A stretch of 64,000 bases of DNA. Origin: Apostichopus japonicus (Eukaryota > Echinodermata > Holothuroidea > Aspidochirotida > Stichopodidae). Each line of letters starts with the position of its first letter. Position 1 is the stretch's first letter. This document shows positions 1-12,300 of the stretch, piece by piece. The stretch covers positions 12,451,001-12,515,000 of the forward strand of contig NC_092575.1 of NCBI RefSeq assembly GCF_037975245.1. The letters are read 5' to 3'. Made by a program: the position numbers and the translations under genes. The notes below the pieces were generated by a model. It ran no database searches, was not told where the DNA came from, and saw only the letters and a list, made by a program, of their open reading frames with translations.

Positions 1-653
1 AACTAATTTTACATGTTCTCAGAACCCGACGCCAACATTGCCACGTATCGAGACCACAAGAAGAAAGTGATTGTTTGGTCAAGATTTCTGTTTTACCGGG
101 AGAAATAGTTACTTAGTGGAAACCAAAGTGGTTTGAAATGACTCTTAATATATTTTATCTCACATATTTCAAACTGTTTGTTATATTTTCCAGGATCAAC
201 TACTTTCACAAGTTCTCAGAACCCGACGCCATCATTGCCACGTATCGAAACCACAAGAAGTAAGTGATTGTTTGGTCAAGCTTTCTGTTTATGCAGGAGA
301 AATGGTACTTGGTGTACAGGAAAGTGGTTTGAAATTACTCTTAATACATATTAGCTACACATATTTCAAACTGTTTGTTATGTCTTTCAGGATCAACTAC
401 TTTAACAAGGACTCAGAACCCGACGACTATTTTGCCACGTATTGAGACCACAAGAAGTAAGTGATTTATGGGTCAAGATTTCTGTTTAACAGGTAGAAAT
501 AGTTACATTGTGTACAGGAAAGCGGTTTAAATGACTCTTAATATATTTTATCTTCACATATTTTAAACTGTTTGTTATATTTTCCAGGATCAACTACTTC
601 AACAAGTTCTCAGAACCCGACGTCAATTTTGCCACGTATCGAGACCACAACAA
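1..653 (+). CDS. Mucin-like micro-exons of gene A (four units)
   Basis: Four 66-bp units, at 1..62 (missing its first 4 bases), 194..259, 391..456 and 588..653, each following a TTYCAG acceptor where visible. The last three end at GTAAGT or GTAATT; the first ends at GAAAGT. Read in phase 1 each gives 22 residues rich in Ser, Thr and Pro, of the type [18 protein letters not shown]. The other frames contain stops in some units (for example TGA in unit 391..456). Introns are about 130 bp and similar to each other, so this is the 3' end of an array that continues upstream. Confidence 0.8.
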
Positions 654-675
654 GTAATTGATTTTTGTATGTATG

Positions 676-736
<61 letters not shown>

Positions 737-756
737 ATAGATAGACGCCACCAACC

Positions 757-822
<66 letters not shown>

Positions 823-3699
823 GTGGAGAGAGAGAGAGGTGGAGAGAGAGGTGGAGAGAGAGGTGGAGAGAGAGTTGGTTGGTTGGCGTCTATCTTGGCG
901 CAGAGTGCTCTATGTCCAGTGGACAGAGCGGAATATGTGTTGAGACTAGTGGAACACTAGTAGTTGTAACTCTGAGTTTCACGCGTCTTAGCGATCGTCA
1001 GACAACTCCCGTATCAACACACACAGAGTTGTCTGACGATCGCTAAAACGCGTGAAGCTCAGAGTTACAACTACTAGTGTTCCACTAGTCTCAACTAGTT
1101 AATTTACCATGTATACCAAGTGGAACCAGCAAATTGCATATAGTAGCTGTACATTGTATTTGTAAGATTGTAATATTGGCGTCGGTGTTTTCGGCTACTT
1201 CAACAATGTGCGGTCGAATGTGCGGATGCGAGAGTTATATCGAACTTTATTACTTTCGATATCGAAAGTTGGTATGGTAAGATAGACACTTTGTAAACCA
1301 TTGCTTTATTCGGCCCTGACAGTGGTGCATGTATTACGAACGTAACTGAATTACAATACCCTGTTTTAATGATATGCATTTACAAGTTTGGTTTCCTTAT
1401 TTTAGCGATTACTCAAAATGGTCGGTGTCTAAATGAAACGCTCTCTTTCCGTGGACTTCAGTTGACTTTCCCTGAAGGTATTATAGGAAACAATTATGTT
1501 TCCATGGAGATGTGTGGGAATGTTTCTACGAACGGTTAGTACAATATTTCATTAACTTCTCATCATTTCTCCACGTCTTCTTTCTTCATAGTTTGTTAAT
1601 TGTTTCTTCATAGTCGATTCATCTGATCCAGTTCTGTTGAAAACCATTCCAGTAAAAATGAAGAAACATTCAAATATTATGGTTTTTGTTTAGGTTCTTG
1701 CTGACTAAGTTTTTACTTCTCTTCATTCTTCTTCTCCACAGGGGCAAAGAGCTGGGTGGGAGGAGTGTGCAATCTGCCCTTTCTCATTTCTCACAAGGGG
1801 TGCACTGCATAGATCATTCAGTTGGATTCTTTGAAGTAGCAACAAAAAAAAACCTCTTAGTTTCACATACTGTAGCCCAAATCCCTGAAGTAACTTGGAG
1901 GACATTACACAAAGTATATATATATATATTTTTATAAATAATGCACATAGTAGCCTTATCAAGAACGTTACATAACTGCTGAAATTTCATGCCGAAAACT
2001 CCTGTAGGTTTCTTTGCTTCCGTATGTGTTTGTATTTTTTATCTTGTCTTAACGTCTTTAACTTTTTTATTAGCTGGCTTACCATTAGCACACCGAGATT
2101 GCGGCCAAGGTTCGTCGTGGATGGAACCTCAATTGAACACGTGTTTTTCTCCCGAGGACGCACTCACGGAAATACAGAGGATAGCAGGTGTATGTACAAA
2201 CCATTCATTATTAAAGCTAATATTATAAACAAAAGCTAGTGACCAAAAATGAATAAATATTTCATGAATAAACCTAAGCCAAGCCTGGACGCCCTTACCG
2301 TGGTATTCCTTTATAATGTCGATTATTAAGCAACTAAAGTCAAACATTAAATTTCTACTGAGCCACACAGTACCACTGTGACAAGTAGTACTCTGAAGTA
2401 TAAATTTATTGGATTGTGTGTTACCAGGAAGCAATATATAATAGACGATAACTGATCGTATATTGATAACCAGAAATGAAAAATCAAAAGTGGAATAGTT
2501 TTAGCTCATCAAAAGGACATTTTGACAAAAAGGAAAAGAATAAGAAATGTACATAGAGAACGAAAACAAAAGAAACAGTTAAGTAACTTCATTGTTCGGA
2601 TAATAAATGTGGACAACAATGTTAATGGAAATTGGGAATCAGATTGGGAGTCCTGTCTTGAGTATTCCAACACATAAATCCTTATTAGCCACATATCAAA
2701 AAAAAATATAGCATTGCCATGGCTATAGATGTTACAAGAAATAATAATATAATTAAGTGTTCTGTCTGTGTGGGCGCAACCACTATTTGTGTAGCCAAGG
2801 GTAGCGGTTAAAATATGATGTAGCATAGACGATATGAGAGGAGGGTTGGCCCCTCCCCTTTTGGGAATAGTTTGGTAAAATGAAGGGTCCTCTAATGTAA
2901 CATGGTGGAACTCTTTGGGTAGTACGGCACATATTTATGTACTGTTCACTGCATGTGGTTGCTGTACTGTACTGTTCGGTCTGACAGTGAAGCAGGAGGA
3001 CGGCTGGCTGAACCATCTGACGTAATTCTGGCAGGGTTAACACCCCTTCCAGAAGTATACCGATGTGGTTGGGCCCCTGTCAGTTTATCCCCTTCCCTAG
3101 ACAGTGTATGATCTAAGTTAAACAGTGAGTTAACCAAAGTGGTTGTTTTATCTAGTGTTAGGGTTCACGCTCACGTTTGAAGGACATTTCCTTTTCCAAT
3201 GCATAGCTTTATCACTTTATATTATCTCCTTCTATCGTGATTGGCATGTATCAAGAAGTAAGGTTATATGATAATATTTTACTACAGACGACTGTTACAG
3301 AAGAAAACGTCGAGCAGGTAGCTAAGGATTTAGTGGTGGTCACATTTCAAATTGAAAATTCGGATGAAACAGTTGTCGGCAAGGTAGCAGAATCTTTAGA
3401 ATCAATTGTGGACACAAATACTTCCTCACCCGAGGTGAGTACTTCTAAACTACATGTTATGTATAAAGTTTCATCTCAAGTGGGCTATGGATGACGCCAG
3501 TAGGTTTACGCCAGCCGATGGCTGGATCCTACCTATTGAACTGTTTGAGATATACCATTTTTCGTTACAACTTGCTGCTATGACAGTTCAATTATTTATA
3601 AAATTTGATATTGATAAATTCAATAATTATCTGTTGCCGTCTGTAACATCATCATTGTCAACTGATACATTAGGTTTTAGTAAAGTGAATTAAGGATGA

Positions 3700-3780
<81 letters not shown>

Positions 3781-3797
3781 GAATAAAGGATGATTAG

Positions 3798-3848
<51 letters not shown>

Positions 3849-6800
3849 CTATTGTGTCACATTCGGCTCTTTGTTTGCATGCTACGTTTCGTAACATAGT
3901 GCACCTTTCAATGTCCTTTTGTTAACAAGCCAAGAGTTTGAAAGTTTGATATGCGTTTGTATTTTACGTTTCGTATCATGAAACACCTTTCCTTATTAAT
4001 GTGCACATTATCACTTCAATGATCGACGAGGCTGTTGAATACCAATATAGCTTTAAAAAAAACTAAAAATTGAGTTTTATCAATCAATCAATCCATAACA
4101 TTAGATGCTGCTAAATGCACGACTGATATTCTTTTAAACTTTAACTGCATAGGTCACGAATGCCTTCATAGGAACTGTTAACAACCTTATGAACTTTGAA
4201 GCAGAAAGCCTCCAGACAACATCATCGAACAAGATCATATCATTGCTGGAACAGCAGATATCTCTCGTTCAACAAAACCAAAACAACTTCACAGAAGTGC
4301 AAGATAAGCTTGCTGTTGTAGCAGTAAAACTGGATCCACAGCTAGCAGACTTCATAACATTCTTTCACGAGCCCGATGAGGACGGAGGAAGTGTAACCGA
4401 TGGTGAACTACATTTGATGAACGCAATTAATACATCACCCAGGGCAAACAGAACGTCCATCTTTATTCACCGAGATGTTTTACAAACAGCCATGGAAGGT
4501 GGATATCATATTCTATATAATGTTAATAATGGCGTTCATAAACGGTCTACGGTGCGTTTATCGCAGGATTATGCACGCACGGGCGCATATACCTCTGTGG
4601 GTCAATTACCCTGCGATAAACGCCCGGTAAACACCGTTTGTTAACCCTGTTCATTCCTACAAAACACTACATAAACATCGTCTTAGAATGTTATAATTGT
4701 TACAATTGTTCTTAACCTCATCATCTGATAAACGCACGATGGACATTTGATGAACCCTAACTAACGCATAAACATTATATTAAGATATTTACGTTGATGG
4801 AATTTGAAGCATGGATACCAACAATTGTTTATGAGATAAAGATTTATTTACCAAAGTGGTCAAAATTTCTTGATTAAATTATAAAGTTCCAAGTTTATTT
4901 AATCAATTTTATTTATTTGCATGTTCTTCTTAAATGTTACGTTTTTCAAATGAAATATTGTTAATATAGTCCTACAAGCATGTCTAGATAATGCGCACGT
5001 AATAAAAAAAATACATAAAAACTAGTGGATTTCAACAACATTTCTCTCGACAGAAAAATCAAATTCTACTGACTCAACTGTTCCTGTCAGCTTCTTCTTG
5101 TACAGTGATTCCAGTCTTTTCTTCCAAACGGTAAATCAAAGTATGGATGGAGCAGCACATAACAGCAGATTGCGAAGCTCTGTCGCCAGTCAAGTCATCG
5201 GTGCAAACATTGAGGGTTCTGTTGTCAAGAATCTTCCAACAGAATATGCTGTTGTTGCATCGTTTCCGAACACTACATCCGAAGTAGGTTCAAATCATTC
5301 AACAACAACAAATGAAGTCATCCTAACGATCATTCATAGTAGAGTTAAACACATTTAATTAATTCTAAAATATATTTTGAATATTGAATATGTAGGTTTC
5401 CTCGAGTGTAAAAACACCCTATGTATGATGCCGGTACTATCGTGTATGCTAGGCTACTTACTTCACTACCCACGACATATAAGAATTACAGAAATACACA
5501 CACACAAGAATAACATTTCATCTGAAACAAAGCATTCGTATTCCCCTTTCTGCCGTTTACTTAGTCAATGAAAAAATTTAACCTTTGGGAAGTTGCTGTT
5601 TGTATAGGTTTGTATTGACGTTAAAAAGTCCTTGCTTGGTGGTTGCTGATATCTTATGTTACTTCCTCTGAACATGTACTTACTTAACTTAGGCCCATGC
5701 ACATGCCCCACAAGGTGGTACCTTAGAATATGAATAAGGATAACCGTCATATACTTTGATTACATCTTTGGCCTTTCTCTATTCTACATTTCAGCTGCTT
5801 AACGATACGGAGTTTGTATTTCATAAGATGTGTGTGTTCTGGTTTGTGCCCGAGGGAACTGATGACGGGTATTGGTCTGAAGAAGGCTGTAATCTAACTG
5901 AGAAAATGAACTACACGATATGTACATGCAATCATCTTACGAGCTTTGCTGTGCTAGTCGTAAGACATCATGTTTACTGATCAAATGTTCTCTTACATTT
6001 CTTTATCATACTTATAACACTACAGTGGATAAAACCTTCAATCGTAAAAAAAAAATCCTTCGCAATTACACGAGTGATAAATACAGATGACATTTTACTA
6101 TAATTTTAATGAGATCAGGACAATAGTTTATATTTCTCGGTTTTCCATAACAGGGCATTGGCAATATTCCACCCATTGCCGATGTTTTCTTGACCGTGGT
6201 AACCTGGGTAGGCTCACTTCTCTCAGTGATAGGTCTTCTTGCTTGTACTCTTCTGCTGCTTGGTGTCAAGTAGGTTGTTTTCTTTCATTTTCTTTCATTA
6301 AGTAACAAAATAACTCGTGAAACAGTTAGTGGTGATAACTACCAACATTTCACACGAGATTCGTTATTCCTTCCGTTATTCGTTATTTATTCTTAGTATG
6401 GGGTGTTACGTAACCTAAACTGCCATTGTAATGGGAAATGGCATGAAGGCTTCAGGACCATATCTAAACATATTAATGAAGGATATTGCTGCATTGATGA
6501 GGCCTTAACTTCCAGTTCTTTGCGGGGGGGGGGGGGGCGACCTCTAAGAAAGAGAAAAGTTCAAATATGAAGAAATATATGTTACTTCAAATAATATAAA
6601 GAATATGATGTGATTGATATTTTTGATACATCAAATTTCGGAGTAAAATTAAACAAAGAATATTCTGAACTATATTAAGCTTTTAAGAAAAATATATATT
6701 TATATATTTTTTTCACTTTTTCACTTTGTCTCGTCGACAGGTCGCTTCGAGCAAAAGAAGCGAGTAAGATCCACATTAATCTATTCCTGTCCTTGATCGC

Positions 6801-9471
6801 GTTCTACATTACATTCCTGGCTGGGGATCTGTTCTTCCATAATCCCCTTATCTGTAGGAACCTTGCATCAACTGTACATTACTTTGGCCTGACGACAGTT
6901 TGCTGGATGTCCGTCGAGGCAGTAAACATGTACTTTCTATTCGTGAAATATGAAAGGTCGACTATTCGCCACTTTGTACCAATCGCTTGTGTCTTAGCAT
7001 ACGGTAAGGGAATTATGATTGTTTCTTTTGGAAGTATTTCTCCTGGGTGATATTCAACATTATTCTGTTTTAGTCGCACACAAATGCACATTAGTTAAAG
7101 AAGCATGCTTGCTTGTGTCATAGTATATGGTAAAGTGTGATGTGACGTCATAAGTCTAATTGTCATATAACCAATCACACTGTTATATTATAGGCCAATC
7201 AGATAAGATGCTGGTTAGCCAATTACATCCCATGTTATCTCATTAAGTTTGTATGTATAAATACTCATGCACGCTACTGTATTATCACTCTCCATGCTTG
7301 CTGCTACTCTTTACGGATATACGTACCTATACGTCATTGTTTATGGTTATTTACATTACGTGAAATATATGTTCAAGAATCAAGAATGACTTTTCCTTCA
7401 TTATATTGACGTCTTCCGGAACATATAATATGACATAAGGTCATCTCGGTTCGTAGCAAGATGATTGGGTTGGTGCGGAAGAAGACCGATATGTCAACGT
7501 GTAATAAAGTCTATTCAGTTTCGTCTTCCATTGTTTGACAAACTCTTTGTATGCTGGTTTATCAACAGGGCTCCCGCTCATTCCCGTGTTGACTGTATAT
7601 TTCCTACCAAGGCCTGACAAATATGCACAGTAAGATACCTCCAAACAGCCAGTTGGGACAAGTCCCCAGTGCTATAAATACCACTTTATACTGTCCTCTA
7701 ATGTGATACTTCAAAGCACCCGTACTGATAGTACGAACAGTTCCTAACCTATTTTCTGATAGAGACAGTGTAGTGATACTGATATGCTGCCAGTAAATGT
7801 ACACCTTTGAAGAAGGACATGAAAGAAAAGTCTATAAAAGTACATTGGTCCGACTGGGTGCTTCAATTTTCAATTCGATAAGAATTATAAGTATAGGCCT
7901 GGTTCAGTTGTAGATATTTATTCCAACCAGTATACAATCTCGGTTACATTCTTGGATATGGCTTTATTCTTGAAGGCACACAAGTTAACTTAAATCTGTG
8001 GGGGTGGGGAGTACCCCACATCTCCTACAAGGGTGTCGACTTCAACGCCCTTAAAAACACCCAACCTCCTTTTATACTGCCCCTCTATACTATAAACCAG
8101 ATTAAGAAAAAAAAAAGATATATGAAGAAATATCCGGCCTATCAGATTCTCACCAGGGACAATGGAAAGAAGGTCACAGGTCACTCAAAAAGCTACAAGT
8201 TGAAAATAATGAAGAAAGTTAATAAAGTTAACGTAGAATGTGCGGGTACTGTCATTTCTGCATCGTATCATAAACCTCCATAAATAGATATTAACTTGAT
8301 GCGATCTGAAAGAGATCTGGTGCTGATATCCGACAGGGTGCGGATACTTACAAATCTTGGCCCAAGTGACGCAAAGTTACAGACCCAAAGGGGAAAAAAG
8401 GAGCATTTTTTGTTAGTCCGTGAATTATAGCAAAGCTATGAAGTTTTGTACGCAATACCTGGTTGCCATTGAAAACAGTATAGCTTTTTCTCCCTCCTTG
8501 TGAACGTTACTTATAGACAGTATGAGAAGAATTTGAGCTGATTCTGTTGTGTTGCCCAGATACTTTTCCATAATAAATATTAATCACAAATGCAAATCGG
8601 AAATTTGCCACTTTTGCGAGTTTTGTCTTTACAAATGTTTGAAAAGAAAATGAAGCGAAAGACATGGGGAATTAAGTACTGTAAGTTGTTTCTATAGTAG
8701 TTTAGTATCGAATAGTGTTACTAACAGAATAGTGTTCTAAAACCAATCGAAACGCTACTTAAACTAAACACTAGTTAAGCAATGCTAATCTAAATGAATC
8801 TCCATACTGCTTCAATGATTGCATGAACCATCGAATAAGAAAATCGTCCCACTCCCCCTCCACCCCACCCCCCCCCCGCTCGCTTTCTCTCTCTCTCTCT
8901 TTCTGTACTATCGATTATTTTGAAGATAGTAAGTGTTACGTAAAATAGCAAACACGATTAATTTCGTCTGCTATATAAGTTATTTCAGTTAATATCAGTT
9001 CATCACGAAAACCAAAGTAAATGATGATAACGGCTTCTTTTCTTCAGTTGCTTCCTACCACTGGGCAAACCACTCTACTTTGGATTTCTCCTGGAGGTAT
9101 TTCTGTTGGTCATCTTCAACACAACACTGTTTATCGCAGTCGTACGTACAGTTGTTTTTCGGCAGTTTCTGTCGACCAACGCTCAGAGGAATAAGAAGGC
9201 AGAGGTGATTTCGAGGATACAACAATTTGTTTTGTTCTGGATTCTCCTCGGCCTTTCCTGGATCTTTGGGTTTCTCTCGATATTGCCAAAGAGGAAGATA
9301 AATGCCTTTGTAGCATTATTCTGCATTTTCACGTCCCTCCAAGGTGTTGTTTTCTTCATCTTCTTCTGTGCCAAAAATCCAGAGGTGAGAGAAGGAATAA
9401 GAAAAGCCAAGAGTCAGTTAACGTCACAGAATGAAACTAACATGGAAACGTTACAGACTGAAACTTTGTAG
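1..9471 (+). CDS. Adhesion GPCR gene A (5' end outside window)
   Basis: Multi-exon receptor gene. Coding exons: mucin micro-exons 1..62 (partial), 194..259, 391..456, 588..653; then 1406..1534, 2074..2189, 3288..3434, 4153..4498, 5054..5283, 5795..5959, 6154..6269, 6741..7003, 7569..7629, 9048..9471. Donor and acceptor phases agree at every junction from 1406 to the TAG stop at 9469..9471. Domain order is Ser/Thr-rich stalk, hormone-receptor-like domain, GAIN domain, GPS motif (CFW, WS, CNHLTSF) and seven membrane helices, with a short cytoplasmic tail of about 35 residues. aGPCRs self-cleave at the GPS and signal through a tethered agonist; that role is family knowledge, and the ligand is unknown. 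The signal peptide and LDLa exons seen in gene B are presumably upstream of the window. The stalk exon at 1..62 has a mutated donor (GAAAGT). Confidence 0.9.
679..890. repeat. (TA)n and (GA)n microsatellite tract
   Basis: Two (TA)n runs separated by a short spacer that carries an inverted copy of the GTTGGTTGGCGTCTAT word, followed by a (GA)n/GGTGGAGAGA tract. An open frame of alternating Ile-Tyr and Arg-Glu here is an artefact of the repeat. Confidence 0.95.
862..1098 (-). repeat. Penelope-type terminal repeat fragment with 68-bp palindrome
   Basis: Positions 862..955 are the reverse complement of the end of the repeat at 18014..18387 (GTTGGTTGGCGTCTAT, GTCCAGTGGAC). Positions 943..1010 and 1026..1093 then form near-perfect inverted arms of about 68 bp with a loop of about 15 bp; both arms contain GTCTGACGATCGCT and the GGAACACTAGTAG words. 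The segment is absent from the same place in gene B (after 31258), so it was inserted or rearranged in gene A after the duplication. Confidence 0.6.
1406..1534 (+). CDS. Gene A exon: hormone-receptor-like domain, first half
   Basis: 129 bp, phase 1 to 1, after TTTTAG and before GTTAGT. Encodes a segment with [10 protein letters not shown] and EMCGN. The two Cys and the following exon resemble an HRM domain. It has an N-E-T glycosylation sequon that gene B lacks (N is Y there). Confidence 0.85.
2074..2189 (+). CDS. Gene A exon: hormone-receptor-like domain, second half
   Basis: 116 bp, phase 1 to 0. Carries [13 protein letters not shown] and NTCFS, matching the R-x-C, W, P and C end of HRM domains, then a helical stretch leading into GAIN. 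The donor must be GTATGT at 2190. The neighbouring GTGTAT, 2 bp earlier, would break the frame into the next exon. Confidence 0.85.
3288..3434 (+). CDS. Gene A exon: GAIN subdomain A
   Basis: 147 bp, exactly 49 codons, phase 0 to 0, flanked by CTACAG and GTGAGT. Encodes [17 protein letters not shown], a typical helical start of the GAIN domain. Differs from gene B at four residues (K/T, N/D, D/N, D/G). Confidence 0.9.
3703..3846. repeat. (TA)n microsatellites
   Basis: Two long (TA)n runs, 3703..3771 and about 3801..3846, in the intron between GAIN exons. The matching intron of gene B has a differently sized (TA)n tract. Confidence 0.95.
4153..4498 (+). CDS. Gene A exon: GAIN middle
   Basis: 346 bp, phase 0 to 1. 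Starts [13 protein letters not shown] and ends at GCCATGGAAG with donor GTGGAT. An open frame continues past this donor to 4644, but only this donor joins in frame to the next exon, giving the GAIN strand [14 protein letters not shown]. Contains NFT and NRT sequons. Confidence 0.85.
5054..5283 (+). CDS. Gene A exon: GAIN subdomain B
   Basis: 230 bp, phase 1 to 0. Encodes [12 protein letters not shown] and [12 protein letters not shown], the core strands of GAIN subdomain B. By eye the exon is identical in sequence to its gene B counterpart, unlike the flanking introns. Confidence 0.9.
5795..5959 (+). CDS. Gene A exon: GPS autoproteolysis motif
   Basis: 165 bp, 55 codons, phase 0 to 0. Shows the full GPS pattern: [31 protein letters not shown]. 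Family cleavage is between Leu and Thr of HLT, leaving a tethered agonist that starts TSFAVLV. Both Cys pairs and the HLT triad are intact, so self-cleavage is expected. Confidence 0.95.
6154..6269 (+). CDS. Gene A exon: transmembrane helix 1
   Basis: 116 bp, phase 0 to 2. Encodes [20 protein letters not shown] and the rest of helix 1, ending GVK. Immediately follows the GPS exon, as is usual for aGPCRs. Confidence 0.9.
6741..7003 (+). CDS. Gene A exon: helices 2 to 4 (start)
   Basis: 263 bp, phase 2 to 1. Encodes [17 protein letters not shown] (helix 2), a Cys in ECL1 (LICRN), and [17 protein letters not shown] (helix 3 with the aGPCR W-M-x-V-E pattern), then the start of helix 4 ([10 protein letters not shown]). 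Confidence 0.93.
7135..7265 (+). promoter_or_regulatory. Intronic promoter-like cluster (CRE, three CCAAT, TATA)
   Basis: Inside the intron before 7569: a palindromic TGACGTCA at 7143..7150, CCAAT at 7171, 7195 and 7219, and TATAAAT at 7256. The order and spacing suit a Pol II promoter or the U3 part of a solo LTR (TGTGATG start). Conserved in gene B at 37130..37262. No flanking target duplication was found. Confidence 0.35.
7569..7629 (+). CDS. Gene A exon: helix 4 and extracellular loop 2
   Basis: Small 61-bp exon, phase 1 to 2, after ATCAACAG and before GTAAGA. Encodes [20 protein letters not shown], matching the G-x-P helix-4 end and the DxxxYG-like loop of aGPCRs. It is the only segment found between 7003 and 9048 that restores frame and completes the seven helices. 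Confidence 0.85.
9048..9471 (+). CDS. Gene A terminal exon: helices 5 to 7 and tail
   Basis: 424 bp, phase 2 to the TAG stop. Encodes [13 protein letters not shown] (ECL2 Cys and helix 5), [14 protein letters not shown] (helix 6), [14 protein letters not shown] (helix 7, conserved LQG) and a short polar tail ending TLQTETL. The tail has no long signalling domain. Confidence 0.95.
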
Positions 9472-12300
9472 TTATGTAAGAAAGAAAACATTATTGAGTC
9501 TTTTTAAAAAAAAAAAAATGTTACTTGCCTCAGGCAAGGAAGAGTAACCTACGTAGTCAAGTTGGCTAGTAGTGTGCGCGCGGGCGCGTATGTGTATGTG
9601 CATGGTAACCGGGCTGCTAACACACAAAACAAGCATACATTACTTGAATGTCATATTTATTACGTGAACAACCCATCCATGCTAAATAGAAGAAACCTGT
9701 TTCTTTTTTAGTAAAAGGTGAAATGTCATTTGAGGTCAAACCGTCCAAATTTGACAACCTAGTTAATACGATAACTCAAAGTTTAAGCTTAGCTGAAGAT
9801 CGTGCTTAGTACGTAGGTTCACATAGTGAGCACATATTCCCGATGATGTTTGTGGAGGGTATAGGTCATGCGAGATCAATAGAGGCAATGTCTGACGAAT
9901 TAGTGTAATTAAAAGTTTAGATATAGTACAGAACGACTGTTGTACTCTTTTGGTGTGGGAGTTTATTTGAATTCAAAAGAGGTCACAGTCTGAACAGTGC
10001 AAACATTGTAACTCTAGATGTTCAGACTGGATGAAATTTATACGTCGTATGTGAGTGTAGTGTTTTTTTTTGTAGAGGTCAAATGTCGTTTGAGGTCAAT
10101 AAAGATGAAGTCTGCAAACTTTATAAACATAGTAACACTTAATGGTTTCTTCTTTTTGTGTGTGTGTGGAAGATTGGTTTACTGCTCAGTTAACGTACTA
10201 TATGCAGGCTTATGCTTAGGGATTTATCATTTATTATAGAAAAACTCAGTCGAAAATGTCAAAATCTTGACTGGGATGGCGTAGCAGTATATGGTATTAA
10301 CTTTACTACCATTCTACGAGAATTTTGGATATGAATAAATTGATCTCATTTTGACGAAATTTGATCAAGCGGTCGTTGAAATGAGACTAAACCATAACGG
10401 AAAGTCAGCGAGTTCGTCAATCGTGTCTTCTTTAAAGGTGCATTATTGCCCCATACCATCATGACGTTACTGTAAATATTACACTTTCCGCAGGGTATTC
10501 ACTATAAGGTTCGACGACTTGTCGGCAGTTTTGCCTGACAATACATCTCTATTTGTCCCAACAAAACGTCTCGAAGGTTTCATAACTCGTATACCCCTGA
10601 CTCAAACGTTTTTATTTTTATGTTTGCAACGCACTATGATGAACAAAGTGGAGAATCCAGAATATTAAAAATTGGGGTGTAAAAATGGGGGTGTAGTCAT
10701 GAGGTCGTTAAAGCTGATTCCATTTTGGAGGTGTCTGGCGGTCTTCCCCGAGTAAAAAAAGTGGAAGGCATGAAATGGTGCATCTAAGGCATATTATGAT
10801 TTAAAATGGTTTCCAACAGTAGATATGCCGCAATGTTTTGCTAACGTTTTTCAAACTATTATGTCACATAAGAGTAAACCAGTTCGAAACGACAAGCCGA
10901 AACTTTGAGTTTAAACGACGAAATTTCGAAATGAAACGTCAATATTTTCAAGTTGAAAAAGTCGAATTTCGACAAAAATTAAGTTCTTTTCTGTCAGTGG
11001 AACGGCTTTCAGCACCTCGCGTTTTATATACTTTTGAAATGATGCATCGTGCATCATCATGCATCATTCATCATGCATCATTTACTCGTACAGTATACCA
11101 ATTCCTTACAGACAAACCGGGCGACCATCATTCTACTCTACAGCTTAAGTGGATCATGTTCCCGACAAATGCTTTCCCAAAAAACGTCATAAGTTTCTAG
11201 ACAAACCGCACCAGCTTCCCGATGACAGTCGTTTTGCCTAACGTTAAATAATTTATTTTGGAGTGCTACACCCCCCCCAACACACACCAGAAAGTGACAC
11301 CCCTGGTGGCCCCTTACGTGAATTCAGTAGTTCTCGGCCGATAATCATTGTAGGCTATACCAGACAGCCTGGATGGATCATCTCCCTGATCAGATGTTTG
11401 GAAGTTTCCGACTATGTTTTCTCAAACAGAATGTCATGATTTTACCGCAACATTGTCCTCAAAGCCGTCGCTTTGATCTGACGAGAAGTATAATACAATG
11501 GCGAGTGCCACCCTCCTCATACCCCTCAGTACTGACCCACTCCCTGAGTATCAGCCACAGGGTACATCTGAAAACCATCAGACAAATAAATCACAACACA
11601 AACAAAAAACAATGAAATATGATTAAATGTTACCGTTGCATATATATCTAGACTCATTTAATTTCCAACTTTCCCTGTTAACCATTTATTATTATTTTCA
11701 ATTAATTATTATCTTCAACAATTTTCAAATTCGTCGTTCACTGTTAAGTCTTCCCTAAGAAGTAAACGTTAATCTCCTTTCCTATCTATCTAATTGCAAT
11801 AGTTTTAATGTTCCCGATAGACCCACCGAGAGCCAGGACGTACCCCGAGGATAATAACGTCACTCCCCCCCCCTTCTTGCACTCGTTTATATATCCCAGA
11901 TATTCCAGGCCACTTTTTCCGGGCAGCCTAAGTGTCCCCAAACCTCAAAGTCTTCCGATCTCCCTCTCGCCAGGCCTGCGTTCCAATATGGGAACCGTTT
12001 GGACATAACTTGTGATTTTTTATTTTATTATTACTGATATTATACTGCCATCAAGTTCCCGTACTCATTGAGAAAGCTTCAAAGTAAGTATCTGAAGTAC
12101 AGATATGTATAACTGTCACGTGCTACTCACATATTACAATACTTGAAATCTTACAACATATAAAATATCAATTTGGTATTAATAACCAGCTGATTTCGTC
12201 CCTATTGTAAAACCTGTTAAATAAATCAATTAAGAATACAAGAAAAATTGAATATAAAATGGTCAAATGTTTTCAAGAAAGAAAATAGGCAAATAAAATG
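9472..12300. other. 3' flank of gene A
   Basis: No convincing gene. A possible poly(A) signal AATAAA lies at 10098..10103, with an equivalent at 39995 in gene B. A short hairpin occurs near 9525 (CTTGCCTCAGGCAAG) and a run of ATGCATCAT words around 11040..11085. The whole stretch is paralogous to 39390..42195. Small open frames here are not preserved between the two copies. Confidence 0.7.

Noticed and set aside
665-943. Open frames rich in Ile-Tyr, Arg-Glu or Cys-Val (also 17800..18543, 25337..26085, 31259..31537, 43202..43605)
   Set aside because: They arise from (TA)n, (GA)n and (TG)n microsatellites and have no conserved content.
2181-2189. Donor GTGTAT two bases upstream of the chosen HRM donor
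   Set aside because: It would end the exon in phase 1 and put an early stop in the next exon; GTATGT at 2190 keeps the frame.
4499-4644. Continuation of the GAIN-middle exon frame past the chosen donor
   Set aside because: The extension shows no GAIN features, and only the donor at 4499 joins in frame to the FFLYS strand of the next exon.
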